This document shows positions 22,134-34,116 of a stretch of 64,000 nt of DNA, in pieces (the stretch's first letter is position 1; every line of letters begins with the position of its first letter). The stretch covers positions 33,385-97,384 of the forward strand of contig NSJX01000049.1 in assembly GCA_002286715.1 (NCBI GenBank), written 5' to 3'. Source of the stretch: Dentipellis sp. KUC8613. Its lineage: Eukaryota; Basidiomycota; Agaricomycetes; Russulales; Hericiaceae. The position numbers and the translations under genes are program-made. The notes under the pieces were generated by a model that ran no database searches, was not told the DNA's origin, and saw only the letters and a program-made list of their open reading frames with translations.

Positions 22134-23612
22134 TGTCAGAGAAACCTGGAGGCTCGTCAGTAAGTGAACGATTATTTGACATCGGCGAAAACTAACCTTG
22201 AAGAGCGAGAGTTGAAAAGCGAGAGGGCGAGGACGAAAAACGAGACTCAGCATCTGAAGTCGCTTTCGTGCCATCTTATACGAAAGTGTCCTGGTCCTTG
22301 TGGGAAGACGCCCCCAGGCCGATACCGAGCGACCAGAGCACGAGCCCCGTGCGCGTGCGACACCCTTAGAGGCTTGGGCAGGTCGACCGCTGCAGAAAGC
22401 TAATAACCAGCAGACGAAGTTAGCGTTCTGGGAAGAGAAGGTTCAGGAGCTGCTTACCTGCTAACCATCGAGCTTCTTTCGCCACGATGGTATCATCGGA
22501 CAACATACTGCATATTCCTGATCTGTATGGGCAGACATCGAATGATTGGACGCTGTACGTAGCGCTACGTAGCTGCTATATATGCGCGCGCCATGTGCTG
22601 GCATGTCGGAGTCGGGCGAAGTAGTGAGCGTACACTAGACGCGCGAGAAATCAGCATAAGGTTTGTGAGAAGACTACTCAAAGCTAGCTGAAGGAAACGA
22701 CGACGCACGATTGCCACTGCCTTGAAGCATCGATATGTTATCTTCGAGGCACAGACCTGCAGAACATATGGCGAGAGTGGACGGCCAGCAGGTAGAGTCT
22801 ACATACACCCCGAAACTCTATTCGTGAGAAGACGAAATGCACGTGAGCCACGCACATTGATGAGTCGCCTTCGATTGAGCGTCTATGGTACGTAGTGAAA
22901 GGGCAGGGGGCGTCGCTGAGGACGTACTCAGTTCTATTTGAATATGCCCCAGTCGGCGTGCGAGGGAGAGAACTTATTGGACAGGGACTCGCGAGTACGC
23001 ATACGGTCGTCAGACAAAGTAGGTCGACCTTGCAAACACGGAGGTTCCTTGTGGGATCACTTGTCTGCTACGATAGTGCTTTTTTCCCCAGTCCTGTTCA
23101 AGAGCAAAACCACAGAGATATGCGGGCGCGGATGACGGGTGGCCTGTAATTCACGTTGATACCTGTTCAAACTTTCGCACCTGGGATGCATATCTGGAGA
23201 GACACGGTTCATGTATTTGGTATGCTTTATCCAGCTAATGTGACAGATGTATAGAACACGTACCCCAAGACACCAAGACACGAATAGAGGTCTGCGCTGG
23301 AGAAGAAGAGGGTCGAGTAGATGCTAGATGACGGTGATAAAGGTGTAGAGTTCGCAGAACCGTCTTCTGCAATGTCTTCAGGAATATCACGAGGTATGAG
23401 TCGCTCAAAAATTAGCTTTGAAATGATTGTAACGTCGCTATGAAGGTGTTGTACAGGTCATCGTTTGGTGCAATTGCTGGGAGTGATTTCATTTAGCGCC
23501 CCAATCGGGATTCTCCGAGCGCTTTCACGGTGAGTACGACAACTCATCCAAGTGCCATATGCATGTCGAGGGCCCTAGAAGAGTCAAGACGACACCCACG
23601 TCCAGTTTTGGA
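22134..23612. other. Upstream region of L4 and spacer
   Basis: About 1.4 kb, nothing called. No frame longer than about 100 codons, no recognised domain. From 23565 the block 'gtcgagggccctagaag' marks the left border of the S6/L5 duplicate. Confidence 0.35.
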
Positions 23613-23936
23613 ACAAGGGGCCTCTCCTACCCTCATCGTCGTCAAAGGATCTTAAGAAGACACTTCCGTATCTACCTAGCAACCATGCGCATCTAAGGAA
23701 TTGCCCAATTTCATGCTGTAAGTTACTTTGTTCCGTTGCAGGCTTCCTGGTATCCCCTTGTCTTCCAACAGGAAACTTGTTACATATTTGAAGCCCTTTT
23801 GCATGCAGTTACAGGCCCCGCGCTTCTCCTGGTATCGAAGGTATGCAGTCCTCATCCAGCCTGCGCCCACCGGACAGTCGAAATCTGACGTTCGCTTCAT
23901 ACAGTGAAAGTCGCTGATCGGTGTTCTGCCGTGCCA
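23613..23936 (+). promoter_or_regulatory. S6 upstream region and leader
   Basis: ACAAGGGGC (23613-23621) lies 324 bp upstream of the start. Leader introns are as in S5 (CAACAG about 23771, GAAGGTATGC about 23840, CATACAG about 23904). A uORF begins MQLQAPRFSW, close to that of S5. Confidence 0.4.
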
Positions 23937-24621
23937 ATGGCTACTCCCAATTCTTCTCCAGGTCCCACAGCTGGCTCTACAGCTGCATCTTCTGTTCTTG
24001 TTCGCCGACGCCCGAAGGAGCGTCCGAATGGCTCTCTACCGATATATTCAAGGCCGGGGGCGTATAGGCGGCCTAAATCTAAGCGTGCCGTTCCGACCAC
24101 CTATCCGGTGAAAGGTAAAACTTGCGGCCAGGGCACTGAGGGTTTGCTGAAACGCCACGTATGTCTTGTGTATCATTCTTTTTGGAGACGGAACTCAGTC
24201 AACAGACCAGTCCGATGATGAGGACGACACAGAACTGCTGAACCGGTCAAAGGCCTTGCGCCACGAATTGCGCGAAGGTGCTCAGGACATCCTCGATTTA
24301 TGGGGAGACTTCCCGGAACGTATGTCTGATGTATATAGCATTCTCAAGGGTACTGACATGGGTATGCAAGGTGCCAGCCATTTGCGACAAGAGATGAAGG
24401 ACGCCAGGGAAGACGCAGCCAAAGAACGCGAAGAATTTCAAGAAGTAATGAGAAGAAAAGCCGACCAGATCAGAAAAAAGATTGCCGAAGAGCGTGAAGA
24501 TAGCGAGCGGAAGGCCATTGAAACCCGACGCATTAGGAAAGCCCAGGATCAGCAACGCCATCAAGCACGAACGGAGTACCGTGAGTTTCGACGGGAGGGT
24601 CGACGTGCCGGCCTTAGATGA
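23937..24621 (+). CDS. S6: small basic/coiled-coil protein, partner of L5 remnant
   Basis: Exons 23937-24158 (74 codons), 24211-24319 and 24371-24621. The introns are GTATGT..ACCAG and GTATGT..CAAG. The product starts MATPNSSPGPTAGS, with VRRRPKERPNGSLPIYSR. The middle is SDDEDDTELLNRSKALRH and the coiled coil ends YREFRREGRRAGLR. It is the sister of S5 from an S-L unit duplication. Its L partner is broken, but S6 itself has no stop or shift. Confidence 0.7.
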
Positions 24622-24702
24622 TGGTCCACGTCCTGCATCCTATTGAACGGCATAGTAGATTTCAAGCTGCATACGCATTATCTATACAAGTACTTTATAA
24701 AT

Positions 24703-25260
24703 TCATGTAAAATTACGAGTCTGGTACCATTGCAACTCAGCCTTCACGGATCGAAGCTCGCGCTCTAGCTGCAGCTTCTCGGCAGTGACGTGTTGGATTT
24801 CGTCCTCCATCCACCGCACTCGAGCATCGCTTTCTTCTTTCTCTTGTGTTCTGGTGTTCAACATGTTTTGAGTTCTTCGCAACTCACCGCGCATTTCCGG
24901 ATCCTGCAACTCGTCCGCTAGGCCGCCCTTCTCTGCCCTAGACTTTTTCAGCTCCTCTTTCGTCTGCTCTTATTCAGAGCTCATTTCCCCGAGGCTGCGG
25001 AGAGCGCTTTCTTTGGATCGTTTCGCATTGCCCAGGGCCCGCCGCAAACCTTCCGAGTCAGCAGAGGCCATCTGCAGCTCAGATTGGAGTATCCGCTTGC
25101 TCTGTTTCAATTCGCCATTTGCCTCCTTCAATCCATGAACCACGTTCTTGGCTACCAATCGAAGCACCTCAGTTATATGCCAGCACTTCCACATTAAAAA
25201 AAAGATCTGGCGTACCCGATCTCAGCACCTCGTCGTCGCTCGGGTTCCTGTCCATCCTCG
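24703..25260 (-). pseudogene. L5: truncated and interrupted L-family copy
   Basis: It retains DRNPSDDEVLRS at the 5' side, then the coiled coil TEVLRLVAKNVVHGLKEA onward, ending KAELQWYQTRNFT at 24703. All upstream exons are missing: homology to L4 stops at about 25260, 15 bp before the FunK1 stop codon. A TAA (24970-24972) lies in the coiled coil where L4 has a Leu codon (MSSDLEQTKE); the frame is otherwise open after it. The HLH intron acceptor is AA, as in L4. It is a clear pseudogene. Confidence 0.75.
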
Positions 25261-25272
25261 CTTCGAGGACAC

Positions 25273-27732
25273 TTAGACTCCCAATGCGTCCATAAACTTT
25301 TCATATGTGACTGTCCCATCAGCGGTATCAGGCTGGTTCCAGGGCGGAAGGTCAAGTTTTAGCTTTCCCGCATTTTGGGGGCCGTTCAAGTCCTTCGGGG
25401 TACGGCTCTTTCGCGCCTGATCCTCTCGTGAACCGCTGTCTTCATCTTCGAACGAGAAATCTTCATCTTCATCGTCTGTGAAGCCTCCGTCGTAGTCATC
25501 TCCCTCCATTATCTCCGTTATCTTTCTGTTCGTGGTACCCGACAGACTCGGATCGAGGACTTCGAGGGCCCGACGCTCACGCGCTTGACGGGCCTCGTCA
25601 TAGCTAGAAAACAGCCTTCGTAACGGCCAGATCCATTCGTCTACGAGAGGCTGGAATGCAGGTGTGATAGCAGAAATGTACTCAAGGAATTTCGACCCAA
25701 TGACCTGCTGCTTGGCGGAGGCCATCATATCCCAAGATCCTTGCGTCCACGGATCGACCAATGGGTTGATCGGCCTTTCTTTGCCATCCAATTCCAGGTG
25801 AAGCGCAGCCCACATCAGAATCCAGAAGAACGATTCGAGGTCGTGGCGGTAAATGTGAACGGGAGGATCTTCGGAGAGAAGCTCCATGACCATAAACGGA
25901 AGAGTCCCTGTGCGGTGTCGAGAGGTGGCGATGTGGTCTTCTTGGTTCGCAGGAACCACTTCTCCGAGGTCCCAGTCATTGAGAACTCCGGAAGCATGCT
26001 TCTTCTTGTCGCGACGGAACATGATATTGGCTAAACTCAAGTCCCGATAGAGTACATTAGCTTTCAGAAAGACGACACGGTGCACTGAGGGAAATAACAC
26101 GTGAGCGTAAGGCCACTGGCAGTCCATAGCCAATATCACATCACTCACCCCGCACGACATCCACGAAGACCTTCTTGAAGTGTTCGAGAGACTGCACATC
26201 GCGTAGGCGTCTGTAACGCGGCGTGATCAGAATGCGCAAGAAGCGTGTCTCCGGTGCTGGGCCAGTCAGGCTCTTCAAGTATGCCCGCGGAAGAAATGCC
26301 AACTTGTTGCTGGCTCGTTCAATAGTCAGCGACAACTTGAGGTCTGGGATATGGCGCTGCCATCGAGGCCCAGCAGCTGTCCTAATGCGTCGAATGAGAT
26401 CGTCCTCCGCGACACGAGTATGCACTGGCCAGCTGAACTTCGCCGTATAATGCCTGTCCACATTGAGACCCTCGCAACTGGAGCCGGGAGAAAGACGGAT
26501 AGGAAGAACAACTGTCCCGCGGCCAACGATCCCATATTGGGTATGCAAGGCCTCGCCAGATACGATGAAGGTCACCGGAGCGTCTACGTCCTGTAAGTCG
26601 GAAGTCGAATAACATGGGAGAGTGAGGGTGGAGTCTTTGATGGAGGAGAATGGCCAGCCGTCGCGATCCGGGGGTTGAGGGAGCGGCTCGTATCCCAGAT
26701 GCTCCGAGTCGCATGAATAAACAGCGGCTACGATGAACATAAACAGCTCTGGCTCCAAGAGGAAGTATAACTCCTCAGACTTGATGACTCCAATGCGGTC
26801 GAAATACCACAGCGAAAGCGTCAAGTCTTTGACGAAGATCCCTATGATGAAGCGGCGATTACCGATGTTATACAGGCTTTCAAGAGCGTAGTGAGCGAGC
26901 TGCTGCTTGTCTGCCGTGAGCTGCTTTCCCTTGACCTGAGCTTCGTCGTCCGTTTGCGTTGTCACCCTCGCCTGCTTCCCCCTGTCTTCGATACCCGAGT
27001 CCATTTTCCTCTTCGATTGCAGAGAATTGACCAGTTCGCTACTGAAACTGCCAGCGCGTAGCCTCTTCGTCTCTTCGCGCTGCTTCTGGGACGGTTTAAA
27101 GTTTTTCTTGAACTCCATGCAGAGCGGAATCTCCTTGAACAGTAGCTTGCCGTCAGACTCGTACTTTTCAACACCTTCTCCGACCACGATGATGTCTGGC
27201 TTCCGGTAGTTGTAATCGCCATGAGCACGCGTCGAGCCCAGCGGACATAGCTTCAAGTTGAAATGCTTCGGGAGGTCTACATGTTCTAGTAACTGACTGT
27301 AAGCGTCCTCAAACAGGCTGCAGAAAGGTTTGTAGCGGCCAGGCTCCGAGGCACAGTCAAGATACTCCTCCATGAGATCTCTCCTGCGAGAGTACGTCCA
27401 GTTTCCCAGCTGAAGACTGGCGCGATTGAAGCCCAAGACATGCTGTACGAAGTCCTGGATAAAGACGCCCTCTTGCAAATTGTCCATGAGGCCGTTCTTC
27501 AATCTTCCGTTGATCGCTAGGACTGTGTACTTGGCGTTAGAATTGAACCCGTGCGCGCTCAGGCGGTTGGGATCGACGGGTGTGGATTGGCCTCCTGCCA
27601 GTGAGGGGTAAACGGTGAGTACAGCACGCGCCGCTGAGCGGGGATGATCCTTACTGATGATGAGACCGGGAAGACTCTGACCCTGACGGGGGGTGTATGA
27701 GGGCTAATGAGCTCGGCCTGCAGGGAGGCCAT
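25273..27732 (-). CDS. FunK1-type fungal protein kinase
   Basis: The C-terminal exon 26084-25273 (270 codons with stop) follows a 64 nt intron (26148-26085, GTGAGT..CTCAG). The main exon extends upstream beyond 27500. The kinase core shows VLYRDLSLANIMF (catalytic loop with Tyr for His), DWDLG (metal-binding Asp) and the fungal block YRHDLESFFWILMWAAL. The N-terminal half (FIQDFVQHVLGF, KPDIIVVGEGVEKY) is the extended FunK1 N-lobe region. An acidic tail (DDEDEDFSFEDEDSG) follows the kinase. The start is unresolved: an ATG at 27732 lies 65 bp below a TATA box but is in another frame, and no clean splice joining it was found. The first in-frame ATG is MDNLQEGVF near 27487. Substrate unknown. 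The stop abuts truncated L5. Confidence 0.85.
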
Positions 27733-27796
27733 GGTCAGCCGTTCAGCGAGCGAGGAAGCGAAGAGGATGATACTGACCTGGGCTGTTCGCTCGCCC

Positions 27797-27806
27797 TTTA
27801 TATAAG
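27797..27806 (-). promoter_or_regulatory. TATA box of FunK1 gene
   Basis: TATATAAAGG on the minus strand, about 65 bp upstream of the ATG at 27732. The upstream 27810-28260 has no gene. Confidence 0.5.
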
Positions 27807-28356
27807 TCTGTTCGGCCGTTCATCGTGGACGGTGCTATTGTTGCAGGCCAAAGTAGATTCAACAAAGTGGATTCAACAGATGTGGTCAACTGTGACCCAG
27901 AGACCTGGCGGAGCCTCGCTCGAACAAAGGAAGCGGGGTTGATAGGAGCAGTCATGTGACTACGTACTACTCTCCCCGGGGCTCCCTTTCAGTTCGAGTC
28001 CCTTTGTCAACTTGATCAGTCCAGGTCAAACAGACTCTACCTGACTCTGACCAAGGGGTGGCATCTCCTCCGAATCTCACAGCCAACTTCCATTATTTAA
28101 TCCCGTGCAGGGTCGTCCTATATGGCTGGTCACCTTCAGTCTTGAATGTGGGCAGCACCTACGAGATCTTGTTTTGAACGCGCCCAGCATATAATTCGTG
28201 AGCCGCATCGAACCTTCGACAAACCCAACCCATGGCCAGCTATATAATTATAATTCACACCCATACTCTACCTCCATAAAATACAGCGGCTTCACGTATT
28301 ACTGTATCCCAGCCTGCCCACCCCGATTATTCACCATGGCCGAGCCAGCCCGTGCC

Positions 28357-30479
28357 CTACAGCCCCTCATCATACAACTTGCGACTCAGAGCGACATAGA
28401 AGCGCTCCAGATCCTCCCCCGTCTCCAAATCGCTCTTGCGCTCCTTCTCCTTCGCCGCCTTCTCCTTCTTCTCCACCTTCACCTTATCCCCATCCTTCGC
28501 CTTCTCCTTGTCCTTATCCGACCCCAACCGCAGCGCCAACGCCTCCACCGGCACCTGCTCCACAATCCAATCAAACACCGCCGACAGCCGGTCCGTCGAC
28601 GAGCGCAACACATCCTCCCTCTCCCTCTCCCTCTCTCTCTCCCGCACCATCTCCCTCTCCTTCTCCCCACCCCGCCGCCTCCCCAAATCCCGCCCGCCGC
28701 GCGCCCGCTCCCGCTCCTTCTCGCTCTCGAGACTCGCACTCAGGCTGCGCCGCTCCGCGCGCCCGAGCGCGCGCACGAAGCGGCCCCAGTCGCCGAGCCC
28801 CCAGCGCTCCTGCGCCTCGCGCTCCACGCGCGCGCCCTTGCCCCTCTCCATCTTCCTTTCGCCCTCGCCCTCGCCCGCCTCCGCGCCGAACTCGAGCCCG
28901 CTCGCGCCGCGCAGCTCCCAGTGGTCACAGCCCTCCATCGTGCCCAGGAACTCGCCCCAGCGCGCGCTGCGCACGCTCACCAGGCCGTCGTTCCCGCGCA
29001 TCGTCTCGTCCTCGCCTGTTCCCCCCAATCCGCTCGCACTCCCGCTCCCATGTTCCCGCTCGAGAGCGAGCGCGCGCTCCTCCGCGCCGTCGAGCACGAG
29101 CTTCGGCAGCCACAGCGGGTGCCACACGTTGAGCGGGCGCGCGCGCGCGGCGACGCTGAAGTAGCGCACGCGCGGGTCGTCCGGCGTGCGCGGGTTGAAG
29201 TGCTCCGTCAGGAAGGCCGTCGTGAGGTTCGCGTATGCGGGCGAGTCGAAGAGCGAGAGCAGCATCGTCGTGAAGGAGGACGGGAGCGACGCGAGCGAGA
29301 GCGTTACGGCGGGGGCCGGGGGCGATTGGGCGCGCCCGAGGCCGAGGTATTCCTGCGGGCGTCGATGTGAGTAGGTCGTCGGATGGGTCGAGTGAGTAAG
29401 GATAGGTTGGGGTGAGAGAGGCGGGGGTGGGGAGGAGAGACGCACAGTACACCAGTCCATGAACGCACTCCCGCGGTGCGGCGTCGCGACGGTCGTGAGC
29501 GACAGCGGGGTATATGTCTCCGGGCGGATGTGCGTGATCAGCTGGCGGCAGTCGAGCCCGCCCATCGAGTGCGCGAGCAGGTTCAGGCCGCGGCCCGGCG
29601 CGCGCTTCTCGAGGAAGCGGTGCAGCTCTTCCGCGCGCGACGCGATGGAGCCCGTGCTGCGTGCAAACGTCAGCGGGCGTAGAGTAGAGAGCAGAGGGGC
29701 GGGGCATACCCTGGGACGGAGGTGACGATGACCTCGGCGCCGACGGTCTTGCGCAGGATGCCGAGGATCGAGGACCAATAGTGCATCTTGAGACTCGGAA
29801 ACACCGACGGGCCGCGCACGTCGAACCCATAGAGCCCTGCGCCACCATCAGTCCCCGCACACACGCACGGACGAAGGACATACCGTGGCAGAGGACGATC
29901 GGATTGCGCGGCGCGCGCAGGGGGTCGTACAGTACGGGGCTCTGCAGGAGCTGGTGCAGCGCGTCGGGCGGGGGGCGCGGCTTCGCGGGCTTCGGCGGCG
30001 TGGATGCGGGTGACGGGCTCGAGTCGGCGTCGGTGTCGGTGTCGTCGGAAGCGGGCTTGTGCGAGTCGGTGGTGGTGGAGCCGAAGAGCGAGATGCGCGA
30101 GGGCCAGCGCAGGCGCGGCCAGGGGATGCTGAAGCCTGATGCTTTCGGTGGAGGGGTGGGTTAGATTAGATTGTAGTACAAAGGGAAGGAGGAGGGCACC
30201 TTGTAGAATATATGTCCCCTTGGGCTCTCGCTCGTGCTCGCGCTCGTACAAGCCCGCGTGATATTCGCGCGGTATGTCCGCGAGTTGCGGTACGAGGTAA
30301 TTCTCAGCTCGCCATGGGAAGGACAGCTGCTCTACAATTGTACTGGTGTTCTCTTTCTCTCGCTCCGAGGGCGCGCGGAGCGGGCGGAAGTAGTGGTGCG
30401 CGATCGAGAAGGTGGAGAGGACGTTGACGACGCGACGCAAGAGGATGGGGAAATGGGCGGGGAGCCAGACGGTGTGCAT
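28357..30479 (-). CDS. Triacylglycerol lipase, Tgl2-like alpha/beta hydrolase
   Basis: Five exons: 30479-30200, 30141-29884, 29836-29710, 29656-29446 and 29352-28357. All phases agree, giving 623 residues. Oxyanion-side motif NPIVLCHGLYGFDVRGP; nucleophile elbow LLAHSMGGLDCR (Ser in the Ser-Met-Gly-Gly box); ATPHRGSAFMDW after it. This layout matches the fungal Tgl2 class of acylglycerol lipases. The N-terminus (MHTVWLPAHFPILLRRVV) is basic and hydrophobic, compatible with mitochondrial or membrane targeting, which is known for yeast Tgl2 but only inferred here. A long Lys/Glu/Arg-rich insertion sits before the C-terminal ERFYVALSRKLYDEGL. Two decayed copies of the last exon lie at 8870-9790 and 12440-13215, beside S genes. 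Confidence 0.85.
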
Positions 30480-32157
30480 CTTCCATTAGAGGACGCACTG
30501 GCTCGTTGGAGCGTCGGTCACTGGTGGAAAGACGAGGCGGCGGCGGCGGCGGGGTTGGTGGTGGTGGTGTTGTTTGTCGATGAGGACGTTCTGTGTCGGT
30601 GCGATGGGGCGGCGCCGGCGGTCTTTGTCAGCGGCGCACGTTCTGTTTTTTCGGCCTGGGGCGCTTGCGACTAACGCCGTGCGTGCGGCAGCGTTTGAGG
30701 ACAACACCACGAACAGAAAAAAAATGGGCGAGGGGGAGGAGAGGAAGGTTGCTTGTGGGTGGTGTCTCTATGTATTGAGCTTACCCGGTTTGAATGAAGT
30801 GAAGGTTTCAATACAAATTTTGAAAGGAGGTACACCACGACTTGTAGTAACGACGTCATAGACAAATCATATGCACAGATCTCGCGCAGCATCTGGAACA
30901 ACAACAACTTGTAACAACGAAACCCGAGCCCCAAGGCCACGAAGGCCAAGTAACACGCGTTCTGCTCTAGTCTACAAGGTACAAAAGTCCACTTGTGCAG
31001 AACTATAGGAGCACGTTTGTAACGGTGAGAGCAAGCCTTCGTGGCGCCATAAAATGGAAGTCAGGAAGTCCTCTCCCACCGCTACAGGCCCGATGGTCAT
31101 TTCGGAGAAGTTTCAGGCTGTCACAGGCACTGTTCAGACCGCTGGCTATTTCCCCGCATAGTCAATCGAGGACAGGACTCGTGTCAGCGGCACATTAACT
31201 GCGGCCTGGGGTCCGGGAGGGCACATGGACATGGTGCCACACAACCGGAAATAGCGCCTAGCTGCGAAATATGGGGGCCAAATGTCTGTGAAGGAAGCGT
31301 CATGCGTTCGCACGAAAGTTGTTGCCGAACGCATTTGGTTGTTTCGTGGCGGCAAACGTGCTGTAGAAATTTCAGAAGAAGCTTGAGCGATTATGAGCGT
31401 GAACAACGTCATGGGGACCTGGCAAGGGGGTTGCTAGTTCGTACCTAGTGTAGACGGTCCACCCGTCCCCATCGATCTCGATGTTGTTCAAGGTAGAGAA
31501 AAGGATGACCACAGTGGGTGGGCATCGACGAACGTTGTGCTCTAGCGCGATTCCCTGGGTGTCACGGTCGGACCGAAGGACCTCGGAGAACGTTTATTCG
31601 CGGATCTCCTCGTGGCGTTTACCTTCGGGGGACATCATCTGTATGAAGTACCGTGCGCAGCATACCATCCGCCTGGGAACCACCCGAATCTACTTTGAGG
31701 CGGTCGAGCGCCTCGATACCCACTGGCTTTTTCCCCGCGTGCGCGTGAACGAGCACGATGCAAAATCCTGGCGGGCCAAATACCTAAAACCAACGTACAT
31801 GTACATCAGCTGCAGCCCTGTGTGTGCCGGTGATTTTTTCGGTTTGCACTTGGCATGAAGAGAGGAGGAGCGTCCAGGAACACAGGGGTTCCCACGGAGG
31901 TCCCAGCGGACCAGGGAGGTCGTCATAGGCTGAAATCGTGGGCACCCCGAAAATAATGCCGCCTGCGAGTCCCATGGGCTGCTGCGAGATCAGAAAATCG
32001 CACCCACAAAAGGCGGCGGATGACGCTATGAAGCTGCGTTCTAGGCAGACACCTGAGGGAGCACCGAGCGAGCAAGCGTACGATCTAACAAAAGTGCACC
32101 CCCTACATAAGCTAAAGCTAAAGAATTTGCGTCCCTCGGTCGGTTCGGTGACTCGTC
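30480..32157. other. Gene-poor spacer
   Basis: About 1.7 kb between divergent lipase and dehydrogenase genes. The longest frame (31481-31858, plus) has no recognisable domain or splice support and is not called. Simple GGC-rich runs at 30535-30570 lie in the lipase promoter side. Confidence 0.4.
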
Positions 32158-32168
32158 CGTATATAAAG
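32158..32168 (+). promoter_or_regulatory. TATA box of dehydrogenase 1
   Basis: CGTATATAAAG about 70-80 bp upstream of the start codon at 32239. Confidence 0.6.
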
Positions 32169-32238
32169 CGACCCCAAACGTCGCGCCCGCACCACACTGC
32201 GACTCTCCCGCCTCCATTTACTTACACCACCAGGAACC

Positions 32239-33642
32239 ATGCCGATATCCGACCGTGGCCCCTCGCCCCTGCGCCCGCCGACGACGCCGTTCCGGCTCGA
32301 CTCGCAGATGTCGCCGATCGACAAGGACCTCCACCCCGTCTTCCACCGCGGCCGCGTCGCGGTCGTGACCGGCGCCGCGAGCGGCATCGGGCGCGCCGCC
32401 GCGCGCGAGCTCGCCAAGTGCGTTCTTCTTGCCATGAGAGATGTCGAGATGGGCGTGGATCTGCTAACGCGCGCGCAGGCTCGGGCTGAAGCTCGCCATC
32501 GCGGACGTGGACGCGGCCGCGCTCGAGGCGGCCGCGAAGGAGGTCGCGGCGATCGTCGGCGAGGCGAATGTGATTGCGGTCCCGACGGACGTGAGCAAGA
32601 TCGAGGAGGTGCAGCGCCTGCACAACCGGGTGTACGAGGTCTGGGGCGAGGTGCGCGGGCGCTGCTCTGTGTCCTTTTTCGCTGGGTCTGACCGTTTTCG
32701 TGTCTGTGTGTGTGCGCGCGCGACAGGTCGCGGTGCTGATGAACAATGCGGGCATCGGGCTCAAGGGCACGTCCTGGGAGGGGCTCGACAACTGGCGCAA
32801 GGTGCTCGACGTGAATCTGTTCGGGTGCGTATCATCGGTGGATCGGCGGGAGGTGCCAGCGCCCGTTCCGCACTCTGTGCCGCCTCGTGCGCGCGCTCCG
32901 TTCACCGCGCCTTACCGTTTTTAACAGGATCGTCAATGTGCAGCATACGTTTGTGCCGGTGAGCAGGCCCGTGGCAGATCGTCGGTGCCCACAGCAGGCT
33001 TATCGCTATCACCGCTTGTCTGCGCTAGTCGATGCTTCCGCAGGAGAACCCGTCTGTGATCATCAACACTGGGTCCAAGCAGGGAATCACCAATCCCCCG
33101 TGAGTGCTACTTTCACAGTCCCCTTGTTCGGGTGCACGAGCGACATGCCATAGTGCGCTTACTGACGTACATGTGTAGCGGCAACGCGGCCTACAACGCC
33201 TCCAAAGCTGCCGTGAAGAGCCTCACAGAAGGGCTCTCGTACGAGCTGCGCGAGCGGCCGGTGGGCAACGTGACCGCACACCTGTTCATGTACGTCCCGT
33301 CCGTTTCTCAGTGGTTTACCTGACCCCCGACACGACGCACGACGGGGCAGCCCCGGGTGGACGTGGACAGGGATGACGGGCGCGAGCGGGCTGGCTGCGC
33401 AGAAGCCGGCGGGGGCGTGGACGGCGGAGGAGACGGTGCTGTACATGCTCGACCGCGTGCGCAACGGCGACTTTTACATCGTCGTGCCCGACAACGAGAC
33501 GCGGCGCGAGGTCGACCAGCTGCGCATCCTGTGGGCGGCGGGCGACGTCGCGGAGGGCCGGCCTGCGCTGAGCCGCTGGCACCCGAACTACAAGAGCCTG
33601 TACGAGGAGTACATGAAGGAGGGGCTCGCGCAGATCGACTAG
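32239..33642 (+). CDS. Short-chain dehydrogenase/reductase (SDR) 1
   Basis: Seven exons: 32239-32417, 32479-32650, 32727-32824, 32928-32958, 33044-33099, 33179-33289 and 33351-33642. All phases agree, giving 312 residues. Cofactor loop VVTGAASGIGRAA; Asp in AIADVDAAAL, suggesting NAD(H) preference; NNAG in VAVLMNNAGIG; catalytic Ser in NTGSKQG; Tyr-x3-Lys in YNASKAAVK; then IPGWTWTGM. This is a complete classical SDR oxidoreductase of unknown substrate. Exon 4 is only 31 nt. No operon-like context. Probably cytosolic: no signal peptide seen. Confidence 0.9.
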
Positions 33643-34116
33643 GCGGAAACACGAAAGGAAAGATGGTGTATGAGTATAGTGTTGGAATTGTTGCGCTGTG
33701 TAGAAATACTGTTGTAGGCGAGGCAGTACTCGTACTTGATAGAAATGTGGCCCCTATCATGTTCATCATGTTTTGATGCGTGGCGTGCTTTGTCAGCGAG
33801 CTTTTGTGGTCAAGTAAAGGCGGTCCTCGCCCGTCGTCCTCTTCCCATCTCCTCTTCGTCTTCGCCGTCGTCGTCGTTGTCGTCGTCGCCGCCGTCGCAT
33901 CCCGCCTCGTCGCGCCCGCCCACCGTTTGTCTTCTCCTAGACCGGCAGGCTCCGCTGGTCTTGTCTAGACGCAGCAGCCCCTTCCCCGAACGGGCTCCTC
34001 ATTCTAGCCAGCAACCCGACTCGACGTCGGCCCACGCCCTCTGTAACGCAGCAGTCCTAGCAGGCTCTACAGCACCCATTTCTATTCCCCTTTCTCTCTC
34101 GTATACCGCAGCAGCA
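33643..34116. repeat. Spacer with CGT/CGC simple repeat upstream of VTS1
   Basis: At about 33850-33900 there is a pyrimidine-rich, CGT/CGC-repeating stretch, probably VTS1 promoter or leader. Nothing else seen. Confidence 0.4.

Noticed and set aside
5296..25260. Idea that the cluster is a homeodomain (HD1/HD2) mating-type locus
   Set aside because: HD1/HD2 pairs are usually divergent and carry WFxNxR; no homeodomain motif was seen. Convergent coiled-coil pairs do not match.
28198..29370. 390-codon plus-strand frame opposite the lipase
   Set aside because: Antisense of the lipase last exon; low-complexity and no splice or domain support.
31481..31858. 125-codon frame in the lipase/SDR spacer
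   Set aside because: No domain, no intron signals, no coding-like composition.
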